Positions 1-9,165 of a stretch of 64,000 bases of DNA are shown piece by piece. The translations under genes and the position numbers were made by a program. The notes under the pieces were generated by a model. That model did not search any database. It was given only the letters and a program-made list of their open reading frames with translations, and was not told where the DNA came from. The stretch's first letter is position 1, and every line of letters starts with the position of its first letter. Origin of the DNA: Sabethes cyaneus (Eukaryota; Arthropoda; Insecta; Diptera; Culicidae); assembly GCF_943734655.1 (NCBI RefSeq), contig NC_071355.1, forward strand, positions 225,425,527 through 225,489,526, written 5' to 3'.

Positions 1-148
1 GTACGTCTTCCGTAAGCAAAGTCTCAGGTCCGTGAAAGACTGCCGGCCTGATTAGCGTTTTAATCAAAGCGTCTTGCTTTGGGAAAAGTAGGCTCGATGT
101 CCTGCTTGAATGCATCGTTGAATCTCCTTACTCGTTTTTAATGTCGGT
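1..148 (-). pseudogene. Older LINE reverse-transcriptase C-terminal relic, left part
   Basis: Read on the minus strand, this stretch gives broken segments typical of the region after the reverse-transcriptase domain of RTE-like LINEs. One frame reads KEIQRCIQAGHRAYF and another LIKTLIRPAVFHGPE, the latter resembling the common LIRPVVLYG block. At least two frame changes and stops make it non-functional. It continues at 840-899 on the other side of a nested LINE insertion. The element runs off the window start, so its full extent is unknown. Family assignment rests on recognising the residue blocks, not on an alignment. Confidence 0.6.
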
Positions 149-159
149 GATGACCAGAT
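149..159 (+). repeat. Target-site duplication, left copy (11 bp)
   Basis: The 11 bases gatgaccagat occur here and again at 829-839, exactly flanking the LINE fragment at 160-828. This is the expected mark of target-primed reverse transcription. Confidence 0.8.
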
Positions 160-828
160 TCCACCAACTTCACAGTAGCGGGACAAAAAGTTGAGCAGGT
201 AGACGCTTTTCAATATCTTGGCAGCCAGACAACGCCCGATGGTGGTACCAAGACTGATATAGCCACACGGATCAAGAAGGTCAGGGGTGCCTTTGCAGGC
301 CTGCGAAACATTTGGCGCTCAAACCAGATCACTCTACGTACAAAAACCCGAATCTTTAATTCAAACGTTAAATCCGTACTGCTGTATGCCTGCGAAACGT
401 GGTGCGTCTCAGCGGAAACAACGCAAAAACTGCAGGTATTCATTAACCGGTGCCTGCGATACATCATTCGTGCCTGGTGACCTGATAACTGGATATCGAA
501 TGAGGAACTCCATCGTCGGTGTCATCAACGGCCGATAGCCACAGAAATTCGTGAACGTAGGTGGAAGTGGATCGGACACACCTTGAGGAAAGGAGCGAAC
601 AAGGTTTGCAGAGAAGCACTCGACTGGAATCCACAAGGACAGCGTAGAAGAGGCAGACCCAGAGGCTCATGGCAACGGAGCTTAGCCAACGACATCCGGG
701 CTGTAGACGAGAACCTGTCCTGGCGACAGGTAAAAGCCGTGGTGAGTAACCGTCAGCAGTGGACATCTCTGATTTCATCCCTTTGTTCTGCCGGACCGGC
801 GGACATGGACACATAAGTAAGTAAGTAA
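160..828 (+). mobile_element. 5'-truncated LINE 3' end, nested insertion (RTE-like)
   Basis: This is the last part of a LINE ORF2 on the plus strand. Reading from 190 to the taa at 814-816 it encodes the post-polymerase region: DAFQYLGSQTTPDGG, then VLLYACETW, CLRYIIRAW, RRWKWIGHTLRKG and GRPRGSWQRSL. The polymerase and endonuclease domains are missing, so it is a 5'-truncated copy. One in-frame stop (tga at 478-480) replaces what is normally a second Trp. The 3' end carries a short taag tandem tail at 814-829, as many RTE-type LINEs do. The 11-bp duplication on each side shows it inserted as one unit into the older minus-strand LINE. The clade call is tentative. Confidence 0.82.
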
Positions 829-839
829 GATGACCAGAT
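829..839 (+). repeat. Target-site duplication, right copy (11 bp)
   Basis: Identical to the 11 bases at 149-159. The short taag tail of the inserted LINE stops directly at its first base. Confidence 0.8.
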
Positions 840-899
840 CCCAAAATATATAAATTCATCAAACGCTTCCAGTTCATTACCGTCAATAGTCACTATCCG
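840..899 (-). pseudogene. Older LINE relic, right part
   Basis: The minus strand reads RIVTIDGNELEAFDEFIYFG, the beta-strand block just after the LINE reverse-transcriptase thumb (compare the VIDGDEFEVVDEFVYLG block of the LINE at 22,161-24,501). It belongs with 1-148, the two parts being separated by the nested plus-strand LINE. Bases 900-1,020 may hold further decayed sequence of the same element, but I could not read it. Confidence 0.6.
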
Positions 900-1026
900 T
901 GAGAGGCAAACGTTGCAAATGTCTGTCGGTTGAATATGGCAGATTTCATTAGAGGATGTTCCTATCCTAACGTTTTTTTTTCTTGAGTATGACTCTATTG
1001 TCGTTATGAAGTACTTTTCTGGAAGT

Positions 1027-1096
1027 GAGGCGGTGGTGTAAGGGTTTCACACTCGACTGGCAATCACGAGTTGTAGGTTCGAGTTCTACCTGCCAT
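1027..1096 (+). tRNA. tRNA-Ala(GGC)-like sequence, probable pseudogene or SINE head
   Basis: The stretch folds partly as a tRNA. An A-box-like segment starts at 1034 and a B-box-like ggttcgagttc sits at 1076-1086. The T arm pairs fully (1073-1077 with 1085-1089) around a 7-base loop. The acceptor stem pairs at five of seven positions counting a wobble. The anticodon loop would be ctggcaa (GGC, Ala), but the anticodon stem has two mismatches. That argues against a working tRNA gene. It may be a degenerate tRNA copy or the 5' head of a tRNA-derived SINE. Confidence 0.45.
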
Positions 1097-1099
1097 AAA

Positions 1100-4000
1100 A
1101 CTCAACATTTTTAGCTCGAAATTCTACGATTCATGTTTTTCAAACAAATGTTCCCGGTTACAAGTAGGACATTTGCATCCAGGCCTAGATGTAAAAGCGC
1201 ACGATGAAGAGCGAAATTTTGATCTCTTCTTGGAAACAGAAGTGGTCCCAAGTGGAACGGACAATGACGGCTCATAATGATTGACCACGACAGACTCGAA
1301 GACTCGCATTTGACGCTGTTGGTTATTTACTGATGCAAACGTGTCATCAGCAAGCTGAGTGCATAGAAAAACCTCCGAGTCGACGCAAAGTTTTAGTATG
1401 ACGCTGGAATTCATTGACTAAAACGTGCAGGGGGTGGCAGATTCCTTCCGTACCGAAGAGATATCAAATAGGGCCTGCAGGGTTTGTTACAATCCCACCG
1501 CTGTCACCATTCATGAAGGTGTATTACCCCTTTGGATTTTAACTAAAATTAAAAGAACTCTAAATATTCTGTGTCCTGCCAACCTTAAGAGCTGACAGGC
1601 GACTCAAGACTTCCTAGCGCCAACTCGTTTATTCTCGCCAAAAACTATAGTTCCTAACATAACCTATCGTAAAAGGGAAACTCCCACCTGCTCGATGGCC
1701 CTTGACACGCTCTTCATATCAGGATCGCATTCTCCTATTTGGCGATAGCCAAATTCCATTCCATGCGTTGAGTGCCCCTGCCGTCCTTTTTGCTCGCGAG
1801 ATCATTTGTAAACGTCTCTGGTGTTCTCTTCACTAAGTTTGCACGCGCTCCGAGACGTCTGTCTCGCAGAGCGACAACCCTGTATCGCCGATTCGCTCAG
1901 CTGAACGAACGGCATTTGCAACGGCAACGAACGGCAACTTCAAGCTATGCGGAAATGTTCATCTGTCTGTTTCGTTCTTCGAGCCGCCGGAAGAAACAGT
2001 GTAGTAAAAGTTTTATTTAATTGCAATTTCTTTGCGCGCACCCTTGGAGAAACTGGGCCACGCATTCTTAAGGTGTTTTATAATTTTCTGCCACCGTTGG
2101 TCGTTCTATTATCGGATCAATGCGGCTACTTTTAACTTGCCATGGAATGGCCGAGTTTCCATGCTCCGGGTCTAGGCTAGTTCCTAAATTTGTTACATGG
2201 AGGGCACTAACAGGGTAGGGTCGTAACAAGTAAATAATTATTAACTTATCCGGTAATGAGTGTTTACCAAGCCAAATATAGTTCGTGGAGATGATGGCGA
2301 TCGATTTGATTAGTTGAGATTCCTGCCTTTAAATAATGAAACTTGGCATGGATCGAAGATTCCCGTTAGAATGAATCAATGCCAACAACGTGTCAAGAAA
2401 TCCCAACTACTGCATGTCATCTCCCTTGAATTCAAACAGAAATTGTCGGAAGTTTCAACTCAGAGAAAGCGAAAGCGCGGGAACGCGAGCTGGTAGTCAA
2501 CAATCCTACTAATTTTTTTTCAAATATTTTGTAAAATTATTTTAATAGACATTTAATTAACCTCTTTTAAAACCTTTATAAATTTAACTTTAAATGTCAG
2601 TTTGTGACATTGTATGCGATTATATCATATTATATTCACCAACTCACAAACATAAATGTTTTCCAAAAGTAAAATTTCAAGTGTTTCTATATTAACATAC
2701 CACACCAATAACACAAATCTTTTCAGAAGCTATTCTATTTAAATCACATCGCTTCTACTCCAAAGTCGTCAAAGCAATCTTTTATTCACAATCGATGTAT
2801 TGATAACTCCGTTATACTCCCATAGCAGGTAATCAATATCACTTGAAAACATGTTTTTCAATCATCCGCCTTCTAGCGACAGAGAGGCTGGGATTAGCAT
2901 TCAACAGTCCTTGAGATATCATCACTTCACCCGGTCGGTTCGGCGTCGTCGTCGTCGCTTCGCCAACCAACTTCACCGAAAAACCTTTTCTCTCTTCGAC
3001 AATACCTTGTGCAATCATTCATCCACCTATATGCTGTTCAACCAACCAGCCAGCACGGCGACGCCAAGCACCGTTTAATATATTACGCAAAAATAAGACC
3101 ATTATTTTCGCCAGGTAGCAGGACTGAATAGAGAAAGAAAGTAGGTACCTACCGACCTACGAGAGTGAACAACATTCCAAGCGAACCGACCAAAAAAAAA
3201 TAAGAATGCTTTATCGCTTCAGGGAAAGGTCGAGTTATCCTCGCTAGAAAAGTGGATGATTGAGGGGCGGAGCTCAAATTTTTAGAATTGTTTTACGGCG
3301 ATCTACAACAGCAGCCAGACATTGTTATACTTGATTTGTACTAAGTACATGGTGGAGATTGTTACTGTAAGAATGGAATTAGTTTTTGAACATTGGTAAA
3401 TGGAACAGTGCTTAATAATAGGTGAATGAATCAGAGGTCTTTTTTCCTTACTTACACTTTACTGAAACCGAACAATGTGCATCTTGATCCACACACAAAA
3501 CTTGCTATCTTTCACCGCACTACCGAACCGAAGCCATTGTTGTATGTACGTATGTATGGAGTCGTATAGCAGCTAGCAACCAGCAACCGGAAGAGGCAAT
3601 GGTTCGGAAATACTTGCTTGCCATCATCATCATTCAATGTGTACGCTTCTGAATTCGCCTCCGCGCTTGCCGTGGCCCATCCTAGCCAGGCAACGACGGC
3701 GACCATAGCAGACTGGAAGGCACTACTGGTAGGTACTTCTAAACCGTTTATGTGATCTGGCAGCAGAGAGCACAGCCTTCACTATTACCAACCACTTCAA
3801 CGGAATAAAAAAACCTCTGGTCCGTGAAACTCCACTCGCCGCTTCCGTCCTTTAGCATCGGTACTTGAGAGCGGAAGAAAGGATACGACTGCAATAAGCA
3901 GCATCAATTAATCACCGACTAGCTTGGCCAGGAATTGGATTCTTTTCATGAATAGGAATATTTGCAGGATAATCGATTGGATTCCACTCGGTTTTTCGCT

Positions 4001-5460
4001 TGCTGGAACTGCACCAATTGCCACCGCCCCCCGACCGGAAGTGATTTGCGCCCTCGATGGCGAGGATATAAGATAATAGAGAAGCCATTAGTAGCACAGG
4101 AAATGTCCTGTGACGAATCTTACAATGGACCCGGTTGTTCGCCCCCACCCCCCCTGCTAACCGAAATCAGTGCAGTGGTGCGATAAAACCGAATGGAATA
4201 TTATATGCGGGTCGCTCATTAACTTTCACCCACCAGGAGTGTGGTGATTGCTTCATCAGATCATGTCTTATATAGCAACAATGTAACAGATTATATCATC
4301 GAACATCATGAAACAATTTAATAAACCGGGCGAAATCAGAAGCGGGTTCCAATTAACTTTCATTCAGGTTTTTGAATATTACGCAGTTGATGTATTTTAC
4401 TAGCACCATAAATAGACAAAGTTGCTTTGAACGACGATCAGCCTATCGCACTTTCATACCTTCCAAAGCTAACTTTTTAGAACACGTATCAAGTAGAAAA
4501 TGGGACTTGCTCCGAAATCGTGTTTTTTACGACAAATAAACACCTTTCATCCGTCCGATAGCAAAACGACACGTTCTGTCGTTTATTTTATTTCAATGGG
4601 ACAATCCTAAGGTGCCTCTCGGTCTCTACTGGGGGGTAGAGTAGAAAGGTCACGGCTGGGAAAATTGGCTGGCTGTAAAACATTTTTATATTGTTCTCCC
4701 TTACCACCACCCTTTTTTTTCGTCGCTTTTCATCGCTCTGTGACGCACACCTTTTTCCCGCTGTAAACTGTTTGCTTCTAGGTACCTAGTTGAATATCGT
4801 TTCTTCGGAAGCACGCATCTCGGCTTGCAGTTTTACGCGTTGAAACGGTTGCAGATTTTTATTAAGATTAGGCACAGTGTAACTTTGCCTGAGCGATTTC
4901 GGGTGGATAATCAAGTTCTTAGAGCAAAAAAAAAAACACAGAATGGTGAGAGTAAAAACTTCCACTGAAGAAGGATTGAAATGAACAGCTTATTTATCAG
5001 TTTTATATTTGAGCTTAAAACTCAAAATAGTTAGAATATCTATTCGCATTTTTAAAAGAAACATATGTGAAGTTTTTTGTTATGTTGAAACATTAAAATG
5101 TCACGGTATGCAAAGTTTCTCTTTGTCAAACTATTTCTTAATGTCCAGCATACTTACCGTAATTATTTTCTACCATGTTTAACTATGCAGAGATGAATGA
5201 ATGCTTTAATTGAGTTGTACAATTCCCATTCCAAACATATAATCTCATTCATAGTTTTGCTCCTGTCCGGCAGCAGTTGGAAAAAGCGGTAGCTTTTTCC
5301 TCTGCTTTGGCAGCCGCCTGTTCAAGCGTGCAAAGAACAGTAAAACTAACGGAAACCCACCCCCAGGGGAGTTAACCTTTCGGAGCTCACTTCTGGTCAA
5401 CACAGTCGGTTGACACGTTTCCGTATATAAAATCTCACTCTGACAAAAATAACACAATAA
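1100..5460. other. Mostly unique AT-rich DNA, no gene recognised
   Basis: I see no open frame with recognisable protein homology, no RNA gene and no clear mobile element here. Local features are a short gtc run near 2945-2960, A-rich runs, and moderately GC-rich stretches at about 2,850-3,080 and 3,600-4,190. The longest open frames (60-96 codons) have no recognisable motif and look like chance. The stretch could be intron or intergenic DNA. Confidence 0.5.
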
Positions 5461-5462
5461 AG

Positions 5463-5558
5463 CTATCCTATCCACTCTTCACTCCAGCCGGGTCGAACCG
5501 GCGAGTCAACAAGCGAACTGCCAACAACGCCAAGCAACAGCAGCAGGATCAGCTTCAT
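5463..5558 (-). CDS. Possible signal-peptide mini-ORF or first exon (31 aa)
   Basis: On the minus strand an ATG at 5558-5556 opens a 31-codon frame starting MKLILLLLLGVVGSSLV: a basic residue, seven hydrophobic residues and small residues near a plausible cleavage point, as in a secretory signal peptide. A gtgaag inside the frame could act as a splice donor, which would make this a first coding exon. Against this, the leucines come from a ctg-rich tract that gives such peptides by chance, the base at -3 is C, and no downstream exon was recognised. No function is assigned. Confidence 0.18.
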   Translation of the reverse strand: MKLILLLLLGVVGSSLVDSPVRPGWSEEWIG

Positions 5559-5889
5559 GTGTGTGTGTGTTTGTTTATTTGCATCGCGCAGATATTACTG
5601 CAGCCAGCCACACCCAGTATCTCGAGTTCAGCGAGCTGAAAAGACCAACGCTCATCCCAGGAGGTATCACTCATTTTCAGTGAAAAGGCATCATTACATC
5701 TCGTCCGACCAGCAGCGCCAGTGCCAGCGCCCACCACCAAACGATCCGGGCGGCTGCGATGGTGACGATGGATAGCGAGCTCCGTCAAAGTCAAAAGTGT
5801 GCTACAAACCAACACAAGTACCAGCCTTCCTTTTCCTGTGCTCCATCGGAATGAAACGTCTCCAGGATAGGACTCGAGGAATGTAAACG

Positions 5890-6510
5890 ATGCTTATTTA
5901 TCATTCGCAGTCATGGATTCCATTAGGATTTTACTGTGCATGGCCACTGGCTAAGCTTACATCCTGGTGGTTTTCCGGTGGACAGCTGTAATAATGTTAT
6001 GTTTGCATTGCACTGCTAATTATCTTCAAATTAGTGGTAATATTTTCCATTACGGTCGAAGGTTTTGCCACTTAATTTCATTGGAATTTTCAAGAGGTAA
6101 GCTAAACTGTACAAGTACAGGTAGCATGCGCAAATTGAGATCCTGCAGAGGAGTTTAATTGGGCACACATTTCAGAAAAACAGTCATTTTTGAAAACTAT
6201 AAAGTAACCGGAAAGAACGGTATTCCTGTGGAAGTTAGATAAATTCATAGAACCACTGACGCAAGCAACTACCAAGCCATAACGCTAAATGAACAATCGA
6301 ATACACGCTTGTGAGTCTAGTTTTAGAATTCTTATTGGTGAAAATCAATTCGATTTTTACAAACACGCTTCCCTACGAATCAAATCAGTACCTTGCTACA
6401 CATCTTTTAGATATAACTTTCTGACCCACCAACTGTTCATAAACTACAAGGCGATGTACGATTTAGTTTAGCACGATGTGTGATAGAAGGTTATGCTGTC
6501 AACAACACTG
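5890..6510. other. Unique DNA, nothing recognised
   Basis: AT-rich sequence without recognisable coding or repeat structure. Open frames of about 60 codons (for example 5967-6158 and 6289-6471) lack family motifs and are probably chance. Confidence 0.4.
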
Positions 6511-6515
6511 ATTAG

Positions 6516-6642
6516 TTGATCCGTCCCATCCTTCTTCGCTCTTCCGACAATGTTCACATCGTGATCAAAGCAGATAAATTGACTGGATTCATCGCAGATC
6601 GCAACCCGCATTTTATGTCCGCAGCTAATGTCATCGCTCATC
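6516..6642 (-). pseudogene. Small relic of an RTE-like LINE polymerase
   Basis: The minus strand reads DESSQFICFDHDVNIVGRA. This lines up with the KSSQFICFADDVDALGRT catalytic block of the nearly intact LINE at 22,161-24,501, with FADD changed to FDHD. Only about 40 codons are readable. With the first catalytic aspartate of the pair replaced by His and no flanking domains, it is a dead fragment. It is placed in the same broad family by this block alone. Confidence 0.6.
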
Positions 6643-7165
6643 GAAGCTCCTTGCGTGTTTCAAATGTGGTTGATAACTTGTCCAACATTCTCACATATCA
6701 CTATCACCATCTATTGAGTTGTCAGCTTGCCATCTCGTTCATTACTCACGGTCGATTAGTATCACATCACCAGCGGTCTTAAAATCGATAACTATAACGG
6801 TAACGGCTATCGATAATGGTACGTAACTTGCTCTTCGCGACATGTTTGAAGGATCTGCAAAGCTTCGATCCGTTGTCGATCGCTGTCCACAAACCTGGTT
6901 TGGTAATTTCTCACAAACTTACTTGCAAACGGCGATAGACAGCGAATTCTAATCTAAGAAAGTAAAGACAGCATTCGAAAAAAGGCAGCAGACCAAAATG
7001 ATTTCCAACCAAAAGTTCATTTTAAGTTTGGTATTTTAGAAACTCTCAAGAAATAAATAAACACGTATGAGCTAATATTGCTAACATTTATTAAGATAAA
7101 TATGTATTAGCTATGCTTTTGCAAAGTTGGTTTATTCAACCTCCTCTGCTAGGATAAATGCCGGC
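6643..7165. other. Unique DNA, nothing recognised
   Basis: Non-coding by inspection. A short palindromic patch with repeated tatcgat/atcgata words lies at 6783-6816. No element ends were found. Confidence 0.4.
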
Positions 7166-7170
7166 ACCAA

Positions 7171-7656
7171 TGTTGCAATTCGAGCGAGAAACCAACGACG
7201 CCTACTCACGCGAACGAGTATGAGAAGCATAGCATTCAACGCTTATGCCACTCACGCAAGCGTAAGACAATCAGCCGTCGTTACTGTGTGCAGACATTCT
7301 GCTACCTACATACTGGAGAACGCACAGCCTCATGCGGCTTTCTGCACAGCCCACTCGCGAGTCAAACAATTCCTGAGCAAACGCTGCCCGTGCACACTGG
7401 GATACAGATTTTGCATTACTTTTTCTTTTCTTCTTTATCTTCGCCCTCGTTTCTACTAACGACCGAGCCCTCGCAAGCGATTGGTTTCAGCAGCTTGGGC
7501 TGCAATGACAAGCGAGAGCGACAACCGTGGCTGTTACATAATAAACACTCGCAAAAACTCGTCACAGTATATGCATAACTAAGAGCGAGAGTCCGTAAGC
7601 GATGGTTAAACCGGCATGTTTGTTAGAACGCGTACGCGAGTGTGGGCTTCGCAACA
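7171..7656 (+). repeat. LTR-like unit, possible solo LTR
   Basis: The unit begins tgttgc (7171) and ends gcaaca (7651-7656), the TG...CA form of an LTR, and an aataaa signal lies near 7540. The mirror symmetry extends outward to ccaatgttgc and gcaacattgg, so a terminal-inverted-repeat element starting at 7167 is an alternative; its flanks ccggca and cccgca then differ by one base. No direct 4-6 bp duplication fits the LTR reading. The interior is rich in cgag/gcgag words and differs from the neighbouring AT-rich DNA. The overlapping open frames look like chance. Confidence 0.35.
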
Positions 7657-7773
7657 TTGGCCCGCACTTTGGAATTAACTTTTTTCTGTTGGAGAAGAAT
7701 AAATGCTTAATGCGAAAAATGTAGATTCAGGCAAACTGAAAAGTTCATGATATTAAGCCAAATATATGAACTT

Positions 7774-7849
7774 AGCGAAGGTGAGAGTCGAACTCACAGC
7801 TCTCAATCTCTAGTTGAGCGTGTTGTTTAACCAATTACACCACTTGGGA
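7774..7849 (-). tRNA. tRNA-like sequence with AGA anticodon, likely pseudogene or SINE
   Basis: On the minus strand the T arm is perfect (gtgag / ctcac around ttcgact) and the anticodon stem is perfect (ctcaa / ttgag) with loop ctagaga, anticodon AGA. AGA would specify serine, but serine tRNAs have a long variable arm and here it is only about five bases. The acceptor stem is poor and the D loop long. A working tRNA-Ser is therefore unlikely. A tRNA-derived repeat or decayed tRNA copy fits better. A-box- and B-box-like promoter elements are present. Confidence 0.5.
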
Positions 7850-8108
7850 TTAACGCTTCATTTTAAATCCGGTGCAACACTTGCGCCATCTTTGTTACAC
7901 ACTTTCATTCATTTTTTTCACAATCCTGGCCGTTTTTGAAGACAGTCCCTTTTTCCCAGAGCAGGCCCTTTATAAGGCTTGCTAGGGCTAACACACACAG
8001 CTTCGGAAATACATTAACAATGAGTGAAATATTTTGCAGAGTGGTAGACGTATGTCTGTTCTTTCTGCAAGTATAACACTTTTTTATATTACAAGCGCTC
8101 AGCGTAAA

Positions 8109-8622
8109 ATGGCGTCGAAAGAAGAGCAGGTGCGAAAAGCAATTGTGTGCGGTCGCAATGAAAATCCGGATCTCTCGTTAAGAAAACTTGCCAATAAGCT
8201 TGGCTCTCCTCCAAGCACTGTTCACAGTGTTTTAAAATCGTTCGATACTCACTTGACAACAGCTAAGAAGAAGGGAAGTGGAACAAAACGGATCTGAGGA
8301 ACTACCACAAGGATGCGAAGGTAAAACAAATATTACGCAGGAGACCAGATTGTCGTATCCTTTCTGTATGTACCATTGCTCGTAAAATAAAAATGTCGCC
8401 AACATTCGTGCACACTTCTAAGCAACGACAAGGCAGGAAGTCTTTCAAGGTGAGGACTGTACCAAACCGTAATGATAAGCAAAATACGACGGCCAAAACA
8501 CGCACTCGTAAGCTTTATCGCGAATATTTAACGAAGTTTCCATACGTTATAATGGACGATGAAACGTATGTCCTAGAAGACTTTAAACAGCTTCCTGGTA
8601 TGTCGTTTTTTTATGTCGTCGG
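8109..8622 (+). pseudogene. DD37E mariner-family transposase, N-terminal half, broken
   Basis: The plus strand encodes the DNA-binding half of a Tc1/mariner-superfamily transposase. A paired helix-turn-helix region starts MASKEEQVRKAI and continues LSLRKLANKLGSPPSTVHSV. After a frame break near 8295 the second half reads PDCRILSVCTIARKIKMSP, then VPNRNDKQN and the first catalytic block VIMDDETY followed by QLPG. MDDETY plus the later PELxPIEKxW block (seen in the opposing copy) is the pattern of the DD37E mariner group known from mosquitoes. The homology stops near 8620, where it meets an inverted second copy. Frame shifts and the missing C-terminal half make it inactive. Confidence 0.75.
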
Positions 8623-8628
8623 ATTTTG

Positions 8629-9165
8629 TCACGAACAAGCCTTAGTCGCCCAGAATTTTTCTATTGGACAAAGTTCTGGCGTGTTTGATGGATTTACCTC
8701 CTTCGACGCAAGAACAACATCGTTGGCTTCTACTGTGCGGCTTCTTAGCAAATTTGTCGACATTCTTTTTACGGAATCTCTCCGGCGAGACTTGCCGATG
8801 AAAACCTCAATGCCGGAGATTGGCTTGGCGTCCGCTTTAATGTACGTCTCGTCGTCCATTACGATGCATTTCGGCTACACCAACCATTCGCAGCACAACT
8901 TCCTGGTACGGCATTTACGGACCACCATATTCTGTTTATCGTTCCGGTTGGGAGCCTTCCTTACTGCGAAGACATGAAGTCCGGCCCGTTTAATTGTTTG
9001 CTAGACGAACCACACAGAAGAATTGATCTTTTTGGCCAAATCCCGAATCGAAAGGCTAGGATTGCACTTGAAGTAATCGCTCACCTTCCTTGCATTCATG
9101 TTCACGGGGTCGCTCGCCTTCGCTTTTTTCCCTGCTAGTCCGCCTCCTGGGTCTCCTGGGACCAA
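8629..9165 (-). pseudogene. DD37E mariner-family transposase, opposed and internally deleted copy
   Basis: The minus strand starts about 9165. It reads NARKVSDYFKCNPSLSIRDL, then APNRNDKQN, MDDETYIKADAK and, after a large internal gap, VVLASKEVNPSNTPELCPIE followed by KFWA. The last block holds the third catalytic residue (Glu of PIEK). The stretch that should hold the second catalytic Asp is absent, and there is a stop after WFV plus frame changes. It shares the RNDKQN and MDDETY blocks with 8109-8622, so two partial copies of one family meet head-on near 8,625. No terminal inverted repeats were recognised. Confidence 0.75.

Noticed and set aside
7127..7459. 110-codon plus-strand frame
   Set aside because: Starts upstream of and runs through an LTR-like unit; no protein family resemblance.
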